Positions 24,611 to 32,522 of a stretch of DNA of 64,000 nucleotides are shown in pieces. Made by a program: the position numbers and the translations under genes. This DNA comes from Bradyrhizobium sp. 149 (GTDB lineage Bacteria > Pseudomonadota > Alphaproteobacteria > Rhizobiales > Xanthobacteraceae). Each line of letters begins with the position of its first letter. The stretch's first letter is position 1. The notes under the pieces are model-generated. The model ran no database searches. It was not told the origin of the DNA and saw only the letters and a program-made list of their open reading frames with translations. The DNA lies in assembly GCF_023073915.1 (NCBI RefSeq), contig NZ_JADPKK010000019.1, positions 434,001 to 498,000 of the forward strand. Reading direction: 5' to 3'.

Positions 24611-24799
24611 ATGAATCACAGGGGCGTCGAGTTCACCGTCTCGAAGACGGCAATTGCCGGAATCTGGCAGTGGCAGTTCCGGATCGGCGAGCAGATCAAG
24701 ACCGGCAGGACCGAGACCAAGATCGATCTCCTGGCGATCCGACGGGTGCAGCTGCGCATCGATCGGGAGCTGAAGGCGATCGGGCGGAAGACGGCCTGA
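24611..24799 (+). CDS. Small conserved hypothetical protein (62 aa)
   Basis: Starts MNHRGVEFTVSKTAIAGIWQ, preceded by GGGAG seven bases upstream (a second in-frame ATG lies six bases earlier). A strand-rich N-terminus with FRIGEQIKTGRTETK is followed by an amphipathic C-terminal helix (AIRRVQLRIDRELKAIGRK). The pattern is familiar from rhizobial genomes but has no assigned role. Soluble. Confidence 0.6.
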   Translation: MNHRGVEFTVSKTAIAGIWQWQFRIGEQIKTGRTETKIDLLAIRRVQLRIDRELKAIGRKTA

Positions 24800-24973
24800 A
24801 CGGCCGGACTGAGCGGCCGGCCCGAGCAGCGGAACTGAGATCATCGGCGGCACGACGCCCATGGGCGGCTATTCCGTAGCCGCCCGGAATTGATCTGCCA
24901 GCGGTTTGGGATTGGACTGAACGCGATTATGGCCGTGGAGAACGGGGGCCATCACGTGCGATCGGTGCCAGCC

Positions 24974-25207
24974 ATGCCGCTCTACTTCTTTCGAATCCGG
25001 AACGGCCGTTATTCCGGCTGCGCCGACCAGGCGTCGGAATTCGCCAATCGCGATCTGGCGTGGAAGGAGATGACCAATGTCTGCGCCGACATGGCCGCCG
25101 GCATCGCCCGCAAGCTCCAGGAAAATTCCGAGTGGCACATGGAGCTGCTGGACGAGGCCAAGGAGCCCGTGTTCCGGATCCGCATCACCGCCGAAACGTT
25201 CGAATAG
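24974..25207 (+). CDS. DUF6894-like small protein
   Basis: 77 residues beginning MPLYFFRIRNGRYSGCADQA, the typical opening of DUF6894 proteins, followed by EFANRDLAWKEMTNVCADM and a C-terminal strand EPVFRIRITAETFE. Very common in Bradyrhizobium; function unknown. ATG 24974 was chosen because the family starts at MPxYFFxI. An upstream extension to 24890 is open but has no family match. Confidence 0.7.
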   Translation: MPLYFFRIRNGRYSGCADQASEFANRDLAWKEMTNVCADMAAGIARKLQENSEWHMELLDEAKEPVFRIRITAETFE

Positions 25208-25216
25208 GGGTCGGCC

Positions 25217-25471
25217 CTAGTCCGCGCTGGGCAGCCGCCGCATCGTGAATTCGATGTCGCCGCCGGGCAGCTCGCGCCAGGTCTCGACCGCGCTCATATA
25301 GCCGGCCTTGGGGTAGCGGGCGAAGAAGGCCTGCGCCCTTTCCCGCGCCGCCGCGCGCGGCAGCGTGAAGGTCTCGCGCAGATACCCGTCGCCGGCCATT
25401 TGGCCCGGCTTGCCACCCATCTTGCGCCGGCGCGCCATCCGCTCGGCGAGATCCCGGGGACGATCGGCCAT
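25217..25471 (-). CDS. Conserved hypothetical protein (84 aa)
   Basis: Starts MADRPRDLAERMARRRKMGG, highly basic at first, then GDGYLRETFTLPRAAARERA and AQAFFARYPKAGYMSAVETW, ending EFTMRRLPSAD. No domain is recognised. The sequence is coherent and lacks low-complexity shadow character. It converges on the DUF6894-like gene with a nine-base gap. Confidence 0.6.
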   Translation of the reverse strand: MADRPRDLAERMARRRKMGGKPGQMAGDGYLRETFTLPRAAARERAQAFFARYPKAGYMSAVETWRELPGGDIEFTMRRLPSAD

Positions 25472-25576
25472 GTCCCGCCCTTCTTTACACAATACGCTCT
25501 GGCGGAATGTAGGAAGCAGGCAGGCCGAAGAGGAGTCCCGGCCGGAGGCGCCAGCCGCCTCCGATCGGGCAGACCG

Positions 25577-25888
25577 TCAATTGGCAGCCGTGCCGGATTT
25601 CTTCTTCGGCGCACCGGTTGCGGCCGACGCCTTTGGCGCCGCCGGCTGCTTCGGCGGATCAGAGCGCATGCCGCCCCAGGGATCGTTGGACGCCTTGGAG
25701 TCCGGAATCTTCTTCAGCGTTTCCTTGTAGGCCTTATCACGCTCGGCTTCCGCGGCCTTCTCCTCGGGGGTCTTGCCCGGCCCCTCCTGCAGCAAATTGA
25801 GATTGGGCATTTGCGCATAGGCCGGTCCCGCCAGCACGGTCGGTCCCGCCAGGACAGCCAGCACCGCGGCCATACGGAAAAGCTTCAT
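25577..25888 (-). CDS. Small secreted protein with IPxSKxxxDPWxGxR motif (copy 1)
   Basis: 103 residues: signal peptide (MKLFRMAAVLAVLAGPTVLA, cleavage near AYA-QM), a charged helix (KTPEEKAAEAERDKAYKETL), then KKIPDSKASNDPWGGMRSD and a Pro/Ala/Lys tail. GGAG lies six bases before the ATG at 25888 (a second ATG is at 25891). The motif AYKxxLxxIPxSKxxxDPWxGxR recurs in the gene at 27798, so they are paralogues. Location is presumably periplasm. Function unknown. Confidence 0.7.
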   Translation of the reverse strand: MKLFRMAAVLAVLAGPTVLAGPAYAQMPNLNLLQEGPGKTPEEKAAEAERDKAYKETLKKIPDSKASNDPWGGMRSDPPKQPAAPKASAATGAPKKKSGTAAN

Positions 25889-25971
25889 CATGTACTCCTC
25901 GATCATCCATGGCGGCGCGGGTCGCCCGCGCCTTGTCACCCCTGCCACAGCCGCAGGGGCCGCTCGGCCCG

Positions 25972-26106
25972 CTAGAGCCGGTCCGATTTGCACGATTTCG
26001 GCGCGTGGAGCCAGTCGTCCCAGATCGGGCCGCACTTGGTGCACCCGCTCAGCGCGAGGCCGAGCCCGACCAGACAAAACACGAGGACATACCGACGCAA
26101 CATCAT
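25972..26106 (-). CDS. 44-residue lipoprotein with KCGPIWDDW motif
   Basis: From ATG 26106: basic start MMLRRY, hydrophobic VLVFCLVGLGLAL, lipobox LSGC at 19-22, then a short mature peptide TKCGPIWDDWLHAPKSCKSD ending RL. Mature Cys residues at 25 and 39 could form a disulfide. The gene is 80 bp upstream of the secreted-protein gene at 25577, on the same strand. The coherent lipoprotein architecture in so short a frame makes chance unlikely. Unknown role. Confidence 0.65.
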   Translation of the reverse strand: MMLRRYVLVFCLVGLGLALSGCTKCGPIWDDWLHAPKSCKSDRL

Positions 26107-26249
26107 CCACCCATCCCCACTCCGTGGCATCATACTGGGCGAAGTCAGGCATTTTCAAGCCGACGGGAGCCGCGGCAGACCGGGTGACTTTGCCGCGCCG
26201 ATCCGCTCAGAATGCCGAACATCCGGCAATACGGGAGAAAGCGACAGCA

Positions 26250-26714
26250 ATGCCATCGCAGCCAGAAGCCGAGTTCGGCATCACTGATGCCAGACGCATC
26301 CTCGGCGAAGTCTTTGCGCCCTGGGTCCAGGATCTCAACCTCTCGGTCGAGCGCATCGAGCACCTGCCGCCGCCTGACGTGCCCGACTGGCAGCCGGCAG
26401 CGCTCTTGCGCATGCCGTTCTCGGAGCGCCTGTGCCGCAACGGCGGCGTGGTCTGCGGCCAGGCGCTGATGGCGCTCGCCGACACCGCGATGGTGATCGC
26501 GAATCTCGCCGCCAACCGCGGCTATCGCCCGATGACCACGGTCGACCAGACCACGCATTTCATGCGCGCCGTCTCCTCGTCGGACGTGCTGGCCGACGCC
26601 CGCGTGGTGCGGCTCGGACGCACCATGAGCTTTGGCCGCGTCACGCTGCTCTCGGCCACCGACAACAAGCCGGTGGCGATGGTGTCGAGCGCGTTCGCGA
26701 TGCTGCCGGGGTGA
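26250..26714 (+). CDS. PaaI-family thioesterase
   Basis: 154-residue hotdog protein: CRNGGVVCGQALMALADTA contains the GG...D helix, followed by VDQTTHFMRAVSSSDVLADA and a central strand TMSFGRVTLLSATDNKPVAM. Such proteins hydrolyse aromatic or medium-chain acyl-CoAs; the substrate is not predictable. ATG 26250 with GGGAG about 12 bases upstream. Converges on the HdeA-like gene. Confidence 0.8.
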   Translation: MPSQPEAEFGITDARRILGEVFAPWVQDLNLSVERIEHLPPPDVPDWQPAALLRMPFSERLCRNGGVVCGQALMALADTAMVIANLAANRGYRPMTTVDQTTHFMRAVSSSDVLADARVVRLGRTMSFGRVTLLSATDNKPVAMVSSAFAMLPG

Positions 26715-26788
26715 ACATCATCCGAAAAGGATAAAGCCGCGTGAGCGCAAAGCGCACCCCGGCTCTCGATGGCGTCATGTCCAGACGG

Positions 26789-26811
26789 GAAACGCGATGG
26801 CATCGCGTTTC
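26789..26811. terminator. Perfect 10-bp hairpin between convergent genes
   Basis: GAAACGCGAT (26789-26798) and ATCGCGTTTC (26802-26811) with a three-base loop. It lies between the thioesterase stop and the HdeA-like stop, consistent with a shared terminator, though no T-run is present. Confidence 0.5.
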
Positions 26812-26831
26812 GCACCGTCACGCGGGAGAAC

Positions 26832-27125
26832 TTACTTGCCGAGCACTTCGTCGGCCGCGGTGACGATGCTGACGTTCGGATTTTTTCCGCAATAAGTGCC
26901 GAACTGCTTGGCGTTCTCGACGAACACGTCGGTATCGATGATCGCGTTCTCTTCATCGCCCTTGTACCAGCCATCCATCCAGGTCAGCACCATCTTGATG
27001 GTGTCGTCGCCGCTCTCGAGAAACTGCTTGCAGCTCATGGTCGCGAGATCGAGCTTGGTGGCGTGGGCGGGCATCGACGACAGCCAGAGCGCTGCGGTGA
27101 ACAGAAGCGAAAGTGTGGTCTTCAT
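26832..27125 (-). CDS. HdeA/HdeB-like periplasmic protein
   Basis: 97 residues: signal peptide (TLSLLFTAALWLSSMPAHA), then LDLATMSCKQFLESGD, a helix with WMDGWYKGDEE, and FGTYCGKNPNVSIV. Two cysteines bracket the domain, as in HdeA acid-stress chaperones, where they form a disulfide. GGAG six bases before ATG 27125. Acid-chaperone activity is inferred from the family. Confidence 0.75.
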   Translation of the reverse strand: MKTTLSLLFTAALWLSSMPAHATKLDLATMSCKQFLESGDDTIKMVLTWMDGWYKGDEENAIIDTDVFVENAKQFGTYCGKNPNVSIVTAADEVLGK

Positions 27126-27304
27126 CAATATCTCCATCGGCGCGTAGCGCCAGAAAGGAACGGCTTGGGGAAAATCGGCGGAGTTACCTCCGTTTCGACG
27201 TCGTAAACGAAGTCTGAAGCGCGGTGCAAGTAGCGCCAGTATTGAGTTTAGTTCAACGTAATTTCTATGCACTATTTCACAAACATCATTATGGATTAAC
27301 GCGG

Positions 27305-27547
27305 ATGATCGAGAAGCGTACAACGCAACGTTATCGTGTTTTCAAGGGCGGAACGATCAGGTTTGAAAGCAGCGGCATCACGTGCACGGTGCGAAACATA
27401 TCGGCGAACGGCGCCGCAATCGAGCTCGACGCCACCGTCACATTACCGCAATCGTTCACACTCGCGATCGCGCGCGACAATTTTGTGCGGAATTGCCGCA
27501 CCGTCTGGCGCAGCGAGAGGCGCATCGGCCTCGCTTTCGTACAGTAG
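27305..27547 (+). CDS. Single-domain PilZ protein
   Basis: 80 residues. MIEKRTTQRYRVFKGGTIRF supplies the basic N-terminal motif, and VRNISANGAAIEL supplies the (D/N)xSxxG motif, the two c-di-GMP-binding elements of PilZ; the rest is the beta-barrel ending in RRIGLAFVQ. The basic stretch is less Arg-rich than the classical RxxxR, so binding strength is uncertain. Stand-alone gene. Bradyrhizobium genomes carry many such one-domain copies. Confidence 0.75.
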   Translation: MIEKRTTQRYRVFKGGTIRFESSGITCTVRNISANGAAIELDATVTLPQSFTLAIARDNFVRNCRTVWRSERRIGLAFVQ

Positions 27548-27797
27548 TGCATATGACGTGAATGATCGTTCGCATCACATCCACAACACGATGATGATTG
27601 CTTGATGCAACGGCGGCGACTCGAGCGCAGACTCACGCCGGCTTGCCGGTACCGCGGTCGAGCACGACGACGAAACCTCCCTTGGCCGGCGGGCTCGCTA
27701 CGGGCCAGCCGTTTGCCGCCCGATGCTTGGCTGCGGTGGCGATACGAAACGAGAGAAGTCAAATGACCCAGCCGGAGGTCGCCAACGCGCGCCTCAC
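27548..27797. other. Intergenic region after the PilZ gene
   Basis: 250 bp with no coding frame that I can support and no clear terminator or repeat. Confidence 0.4.
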
Positions 27798-28031
27798 CTA
27801 TTTCGGCTTCTTGGCAAGTTCAGGCGGACGCGCCCCGCTCCACGGGTCGTACTTCTCCTTGGACTCGGGAATGCGATCGAGTGCGGCCTTGTAGGCCTTC
27901 TCGTCGACGTTGGGCTTGTTGTCCGCCTTCTGGCCGCCCTCGTTGGGCTGACGCCTGCCGCCGCCCATCTGCGCCTGCGCCGAGGCAACCGCCAGCGCCA
28001 GCACCGCGGCCGCTATGACCAAAATCCTCAT
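27798..28031 (-). CDS. Small secreted protein with IPxSKxxxDPWxGxR motif (copy 2)
   Basis: 77 residues: signal peptide (ILVIAAAVLALAVASAQAQ), a polar linker, then AYKAALDRIPESKEKYDPWS and GARPPELAKKPK. It shares the AYKxxLxxIPxSKxxxDPWxGxR core with the protein at 25577 but lacks the longer Pro/Ala/Lys tail. The two genes lie 2 kb apart on the same strand. Unknown role in the periplasm. Confidence 0.7.
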   Translation of the reverse strand: MRILVIAAAVLALAVASAQAQMGGGRRQPNEGGQKADNKPNVDEKAYKAALDRIPESKEKYDPWSGARPPELAKKPK

Positions 28032-28183
28032 TGGCGCAATCCCCCTCGTCCGGGGCACAAACTAGCCTGCAATCCCGGAATAGCAAATGCAGCGGGTTCC
28101 AAGATTTCAGCAAATCTTGATCGGCCGGGACTTCGTCGGATCGCATTCGTGCCTATCTGTTGGCCCGCAGGGGACCTTCACGG

Positions 28184-28588
28184 ATGTTGCGGATTGTTGC
28201 TCAAGCGGCGCTGCTGGCCGGCGCGCTCGCGCTCGGTGGCTGCGGCTTTGCCGACAGCCGCGCCCCGGTGCCCGAGTTCATGCGCATGAAGGAAGCCGAG
28301 CAGCCGCCGCCCGAATCGCCCCCTGACGTCAAACGCGTGGTGCGCGAGCAGATCGAATTCGTCTTCCTCAGCACGTCCTATCCGCGTGAGGTGCACGTCG
28401 CCACACCCCATCGGGAGGTGCGGGGACCGGGCTGGACAGCTTGCGTCCGGGCCCAGCTCACCTCGGCGACCGGGTCGTCGCTCGGCCCACAGACCTACAT
28501 CGTCACCATATCAGGCGGAAAGGTGATCGATCGTCGCCGCGCCGAGGCGGACGACATCTGCGGGTCGGAAAGCTACGAGCCGATCTAG
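28184..28588 (+). CDS. Hypothetical lipoprotein (134 aa)
   Basis: Signal and lipobox LRIVAQAALLAGALALGGC, Cys20, then a proline-rich spacer (EQPPPESPPDVK) and a small domain: EQIEFVFLSTSYPREVHVAT, GWTACVRAQLTSATG, YIVTISGGKVIDRRRAEADD, C. The start ATG 28184 puts the signal at the N-terminus; an upstream start at 28160 is open but would bury it. Two further cysteines may pair. No family name recognised. Confidence 0.65.
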   Translation: MLRIVAQAALLAGALALGGCGFADSRAPVPEFMRMKEAEQPPPESPPDVKRVVREQIEFVFLSTSYPREVHVATPHREVRGPGWTACVRAQLTSATGSSLGPQTYIVTISGGKVIDRRRAEADDICGSESYEPI

Positions 28589-28700
28589 GAACAGATCTCG
28601 CCGACATGCGATCCGGTTCCGGGAAAAACCTGTAATTCTGCCGGAACGATCACCGCTTCCCCTTCTTGTTACCGCCGAGGGCAGTTTCGAGGAGGACGTG

Positions 28701-29030
28701 ATGAAGACATTCACGATTGCATTGCTGGCTGGTGTCGGAGCCTTGGCAGCGGTGAGCGGCGCCAAGGCCGCCGACGTCTATACGACCAGCGAATACACCA
28801 GCCCCGATCTCGTCCAGCAAGTGCGGCTGGTCTGCGACGATGCCGGCAATTGCTATCGCACCCGCGGCGGCTCGCGCGTGATCGTGCGCGATTCCTACGC
28901 GACCATGCCGCGCGACCGCTACTATGAACGCCGCACCTATCGTGACTGGGACGATGGTCCGCGCGGCGGCGTCGGCATCCGCGCACCCGGCGTCAGCGTG
29001 GGCGTCGGTGTCGGCGGAGACCGCTGGTAG
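28701..29030 (+). CDS. Small secreted protein, Tyr/Arg/Gly-rich (109 aa)
   Basis: Signal peptide (TFTIALLAGVGALAAVSGAKA), a short core with LVCDDAGNCYRTRGGSRVIV (two Cys), an Arg/Tyr stretch (PRDRYYERRTYRDWDDG), and a glycine/valine tail (APGVSVGVGVGGDRW). Strong ribosome site GAGGAGG seven bases before ATG 28701. Resembles small exported proteins common in Bradyrhizobium. Function unknown. Confidence 0.65.
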   Translation: MKTFTIALLAGVGALAAVSGAKAADVYTTSEYTSPDLVQQVRLVCDDAGNCYRTRGGSRVIVRDSYATMPRDRYYERRTYRDWDDGPRGGVGIRAPGVSVGVGVGGDRW

Positions 29031-29037
29031 TCAATAA

Positions 29038-29090
29038 TGACATGACAGGCGGGACCGGACGAGACAACTCGCCCGGTCCTGCCCATGTCA
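29038..29090. terminator. Long hairpin between convergent genes
   Basis: TGACATG plus GGCGGGACCGG (29038-29058) pairs with CCGGTCCTGCC plus CATGTCA (29073-29090), with one three-base bulge. It lies eight bases after one stop and overlaps the stop of the gene on the other strand. A bidirectional terminator is likely. Confidence 0.55.
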
Positions 29091-29555
29091 GGTCTCGAGC
29101 GGATCGGCCGGCTTGACGATACGCGTTGACGACGGGAGCTGCGCGATGAAGCGGGCGAGCACCATCCCGGCACACATCGCGGCGACGAAGATGAAGGCGG
29201 AGGCCGAGCCAAATCCGAGCGCGGTCAACGCCGGTCCTGGACAAAAGCCTACAAGGCCCCAGCCGATACCGAAGATGGCGGGACCGGCGATAATTCTCGG
29301 ATCGATATCGTTTCGCGTTGGGACGTAGAAGCGGTTGGCGAAGACAGGCCGCGCGAGTTTCAAGACGCGGCTGAAGCCGATAAAGGTCACCGCGACCGCG
29401 CCGGCCATCACGAAACCGAGGCTCGCATCCCAGGTCCCTGCGGGAATGCCACCGACGTCCAGAAAATTCAGCACCTTTGCCGGGTTCGACATGCCGGAGA
29501 GGATGAGGCCAAGGCCAAAGACCAGACCGATCGCGAATTGAATGAGGATTGTCAT
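29088..29555 (-). CDS. YeeE/YedE-family membrane protein, C-terminal half (DUF6691 type)
   Basis: 155 residues with four or five membrane helices. FAIGLVFGLGLILSGMSNPA and ARPVFANRFYVPTRNDID are typical of the second half of split YeeE/YedE transporters, and Cys105 in GLVGFCPGPALTALG is the conserved thiol. Known members move thiosulfate or other sulfur compounds using conserved cysteines. Co-transcribed with the gene at 29561 (5-bp gap), which supplies the other half. GGAG nine bases before the ATG. Confidence 0.85.
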   Translation of the reverse strand: MTILIQFAIGLVFGLGLILSGMSNPAKVLNFLDVGGIPAGTWDASLGFVMAGAVAVTFIGFSRVLKLARPVFANRFYVPTRNDIDPRIIAGPAIFGIGWGLVGFCPGPALTALGFGSASAFIFVAAMCAGMVLARFIAQLPSSTRIVKPADPLET

Positions 29556-29560
29556 CCCGA

Positions 29561-29989
29561 TCAGCTCCAGTGCCGCATCACGAAGACGGTCGCCATGCCT
29601 GCCGCCATGAAGGTGATGGTCGCGACCAACGAGCGCACCGACAGCCGCGACAAGCCACAGACGCCATGGCCGGAGGTGCAGCCGCTGCCCCACACAGCGC
29701 CGAAGCCGGTGAGCAATCCCGCGACAATCAGAAGCGGCGTTGCCGCCCCGATCGTTTGCGCCGGCAGGCTTCCTGTGACGAGGCGCACCAGAATGGGCGC
29801 GACGACGAGGCCCGCGACGAAGGCGAGCCGGCCGGCAAATTGCCGATCCTCATAAGGCGGAAACAGCCGCGCCGCGATACCGCTGACCCCGGCGATCCGT
29901 CCCGTCGTCCACATCAGCAGCACGGCGGACAGGCCGATCAACGCGCCGCCAAGGAGCGATGCAATCGGCGTGAAAGGTGTTGCGACCAT
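29561..29989 (-). CDS. YeeE/YedE-family membrane protein, N-terminal half
   Basis: 142 residues. FTPIASLLGGALIGLSAVLL and WTTGRIAGVSGI open the transporter fold; Cys104 and Cys111 lie in GSGCTSGHGVCGLSRLS, the sulfur-handling motif. GGAGG stands nine bases before ATG 29989. The pair forms a two-gene operon. The usual partners (BigR repressor, persulfide dioxygenase, rhodanese) are not nearby, so the sulfur substrate is inferred from family only. Confidence 0.87.
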   Translation of the reverse strand: MVATPFTPIASLLGGALIGLSAVLLMWTTGRIAGVSGIAARLFPPYEDRQFAGRLAFVAGLVVAPILVRLVTGSLPAQTIGAATPLLIVAGLLTGFGAVWGSGCTSGHGVCGLSRLSVRSLVATITFMAAGMATVFVMRHWS

Positions 29990-30160
29990 TATGATCCTCC
30001 GGGTCGAGAGCAATTTTGGGCGTATCCAACGGGACAGCCGGCGGCTCGCGGCCGGATGCTCAACGAGGCATTAATATTACCACTCGAATTGAAGCGGCGT
30101 CCCAACGGTATTTTCCAATCTTTGCGCTAAGCATGGCCTCCTGAACGGGGACGACGGGAC

Positions 30161-31321
30161 GTGGTCGATATCGCGCACCAGGCTGCGATCAATCCGGCAT
30201 CGGCAGATGCCGCGGCGTCGCGCGCGCGCGTCCCTCTTACGGCGATCGAACCCGGCCAATGGCGCGCACTCACCCAGCGCGCGATCGAGCCTAATGGATA
30301 TTACCTGCCGGGCTGGGAGCTTGCTGTCAGCGCAACCGCGCGCGGCCGCACGGATGCCTCGGCGCTTCCTGCATGCGATGGATCGCGGCTGATCGGACTG
30401 ATGCCGGTGATCTCGCTCTGGCGGGCATGGAAGATTCCCCTGCCCGCGCTGGTGAGCGCGCATCCGTACGGCACGCTGTGCAGCCCGCTGATCGACCGCG
30501 ATGCCCCGATCGAGGCAGCGACGCGCCTGTTGCAGCAGGCCCGCGCGGCCGGAGCGCATGCGCTCGTGCTGAACGACGTCGCGCTCGACGGGGGCGCAAT
30601 GACCGCCCTCAATCAGGTTCTGAACCGCGACGGCCTGAAGCCGCGAATCCTCGGCTCCTACATCCGTGCCAGCCTCGACGCGACGCAGGACGGTGAGACG
30701 CTGCTGCGCGACGCGCTCGGCACCAAAAAGCTCAAGGAGCTACGCCGCCAACGCCATCGCCTCGAAGAACACGGCGCCGTCGTGTTCGACGTCGCGCGCA
30801 GCCCCGACGAGATCAGACCTGCGCTCGAAATATTTTTACAGCTCGAAGCCAGCGGCTGGAAAGGCAAGCGCCGCACCGCGCTGGTCCAGCATGCCGGCGA
30901 TGCGACCTTCATCCGCCGCGCGGTTCCCGCGCTGGCAGAAACCGCGCAATGCGAGATCGTCACCCTTCGCGCTGGCGCGACGCCGGTGGCCGCCGGCGTC
31001 GTGCTGCACCATCAGGACCGCGCCTTCTTCTTCAAGCTCGGCATCGACGAGCGTTTTGCAAGATATTCGCCGGGCGTGCAGCTCACGCTCGAGCTCACCC
31101 GCCGCTTCTGCGCCGATCCGGCCATCGCCAGCGCGGATTCCACGGCGAGCGCCGATCACCCCATGATCAATCCGATCTGGCGCGGGCGCTTCGCCGTCGG
31201 CGACGTGCTGATACCATTGCGGCGGAACGACCCCATCGTGGCGCTCATTCACGGAGCGCTCGCAGCGTGTTATGCCGCGCGCAAAGCGGCGCGATCCGCG
31301 GTGCACTTGATCAGGAGTTGA
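30161..31321 (+). CDS. BioF2-like/FemAB-type acetyltransferase
   Basis: 386 residues, GNAT-fold protein of the Acetyltransf_6 (BioF2-like, CelD) type. The C-terminal domain shows LKELRRQRHRLEEHG, FLQLEASGWKGKRRTALVQH (the typical WK..G segment), and PVAAGVVLHHQDRAFFFKLG. The N-terminal part (YYLPGWELAVSATARGRTDA) forms the other lobe. Start GTG 30161 with GGGAC upstream. These enzymes often act in polysaccharide or cell-surface assembly, but no such genes are adjacent; function left open. Confidence 0.75.
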   Translation: MVDIAHQAAINPASADAAASRARVPLTAIEPGQWRALTQRAIEPNGYYLPGWELAVSATARGRTDASALPACDGSRLIGLMPVISLWRAWKIPLPALVSAHPYGTLCSPLIDRDAPIEAATRLLQQARAAGAHALVLNDVALDGGAMTALNQVLNRDGLKPRILGSYIRASLDATQDGETLLRDALGTKKLKELRRQRHRLEEHGAVVFDVARSPDEIRPALEIFLQLEASGWKGKRRTALVQHAGDATFIRRAVPALAETAQCEIVTLRAGATPVAAGVVLHHQDRAFFFKLGIDERFARYSPGVQLTLELTRRFCADPAIASADSTASADHPMINPIWRGRFAVGDVLIPLRRNDPIVALIHGALAACYAARKAARSAVHLIRS

Positions 31322-31325
31322 CGGG

Positions 31326-31531
31326 CTACAAATCCGCGTCAGACAGCTCAGCTATTTTGACGAGATGACGGAGTAATCCAGCCTTCAGCGGCTTGTTACC
31401 GTGAATGGGGACCGAGAGCCGCACGATGCTGCCGGTTTACCGTAGATGTGGTGACTGCCGCTGATCCGAAGCAAACTCCAGCCGTGACGCTCGACAATTC
31501 GTGCGAACTCCCGACCAGAGATTGACTTCAC
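31326..31531 (-). pseudogene. hicA: hicA toxin gene with a one-base frameshift
   Basis: GTG 31531 overlaps the hicB stop (GTGA). The first frame gives KSISGREFARIVERHGW, then SLLRISGSHHIYGKP (the catalytic His region of HicA). At about 31428-31436 one base is missing and the sequence continues in another frame as SIVRLSVPIHGNKPLKAGLL and RHLVKIAELSDADL to the stop at 31326. The span is 206 bp, one short of 207, which confirms a single deletion. The product would lack the C-terminal half, so the toxin should be inactive unless the base is a sequencing error. Confidence 0.8.
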
Positions 31532-31731
31532 GCAGGCAGTTCCAGAATTCGCTCAACGCCGCCCGGTTCGGGTGGCGCGACTTCCACGGATAGGCACCCC
31601 TCGATCGCATCTCTGAGGTTGGCCATCAGCTCATCCATTGTATCGCCTTCGGTGGCACAACCAGGAATCGCCGGGACCTCAGCCCAAAAGCCCCCCTCTT
31701 CAGCCTCGTGAACAACTATCTTGATCTTCAT
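31528..31731 (-). CDS. hicB: HicB-family antitoxin
   Basis: 67 residues: the HicB beta-sheet domain MKIKIVVHEAEEGGFWAEVP, AIPGCATEGDTMDELMANLR, and DAIEGCLSVEV. It lacks a C-terminal DNA-binding domain, so autoregulation would be weak or through another factor. The order is hicB then hicA, overlapping by four bases. Intact beside a frameshifted toxin, it may be an orphan remnant. Confidence 0.88.
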   Translation of the reverse strand: MKIKIVVHEAEEGGFWAEVPAIPGCATEGDTMDELMANLRDAIEGCLSVEVAPPEPGGVERILELPA

Positions 31732-31788
31732 GACGACCTCACAACCTGGATAGTCGCCGAAGCCGTAGACATATTCAACCTCAACAGA

Positions 31789-32454
31789 TTACTCCGCCGC
31801 CTGCGCGTTGATCTCCGCCGAGACCTCACGGATGGCACGCGCAAGCATATTGGGATCCTGCGCGCCGGAGACGGCGTATTTCTGCGCGAACACGTAGGTC
31901 GGCACGCCGGAGATGCCCTTCTCGGCGGCCTCCTGTGCGTCCGCCGAAACGCGCGCGACGTCCTCGTCGGTAGCAAGGCGCTTGCGCACGTCGTCGGCAT
32001 CAAGGCCGACATCGGCAGCCGCCTTCACCAGCACGTTCACATCAGTGAGGTCGCCCCCGTCGCGGAAATACAGCTCCATCAGGCGCTGCTTCATCTCGGG
32101 AGCCTTGCCGATCGTCTCGGCCCAGAGGATCAGGCGGTGACAGTCGGTCGTGTTGGGCTGACGCGCCACAAGCTCGGGCTTGTAAGTGAGGCCCTCTTCA
32201 CTTGCGGCCGCGACCACACGGCCCGCAATGCCCTTATAGGCCTCGACTGAGCCGAACTTCTTGGTGAGATAGTCTTCCCGGCTGATGCCCTCACGCGGGA
32301 CCCAGGGATTGAGGAAGAAGGGACGGAAATTGAGATTGACCGGAACGTCGGGAACGAGCGCCAGCGCACTCTCGATCCGGTGCTTGCCGATATAGCACCA
32401 GGGGCACACCACGTCGGAGACGACGTCAATCTGGAGCGGCTTTAGGGTGCTCAT
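31789..32454 (-). CDS. DsbA-family oxidoreductase (FrnE/HCCA-isomerase type)
   Basis: 221 residues, thioredoxin fold with helical insert. Active site CPWC at 17-20 in VVSDVVCPWCYIGKHRIE, and the cis-proline segment GISGVPTYVFAQKYAVSGAQ. No signal peptide, so cytoplasmic. FrnE-like proteins act as disulfide isomerases in oxidative stress; HCCA isomerases share the fold. Strong ribosome site GGAGG before ATG 32454. Followed by hicBA on the same strand. Confidence 0.85.
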   Translation of the reverse strand: MSTLKPLQIDVVSDVVCPWCYIGKHRIESALALVPDVPVNLNFRPFFLNPWVPREGISREDYLTKKFGSVEAYKGIAGRVVAAASEEGLTYKPELVARQPNTTDCHRLILWAETIGKAPEMKQRLMELYFRDGGDLTDVNVLVKAAADVGLDADDVRKRLATDEDVARVSADAQEAAEKGISGVPTYVFAQKYAVSGAQDPNMLARAIREVSAEINAQAAE

Positions 32455-32522
32455 GAGCGCCTCCTTCGGGCGTTGCGGGTTTGTGGCCAAAGATAAGCCG
32501 AACCCGTTCCGAGGCAAGCCCG

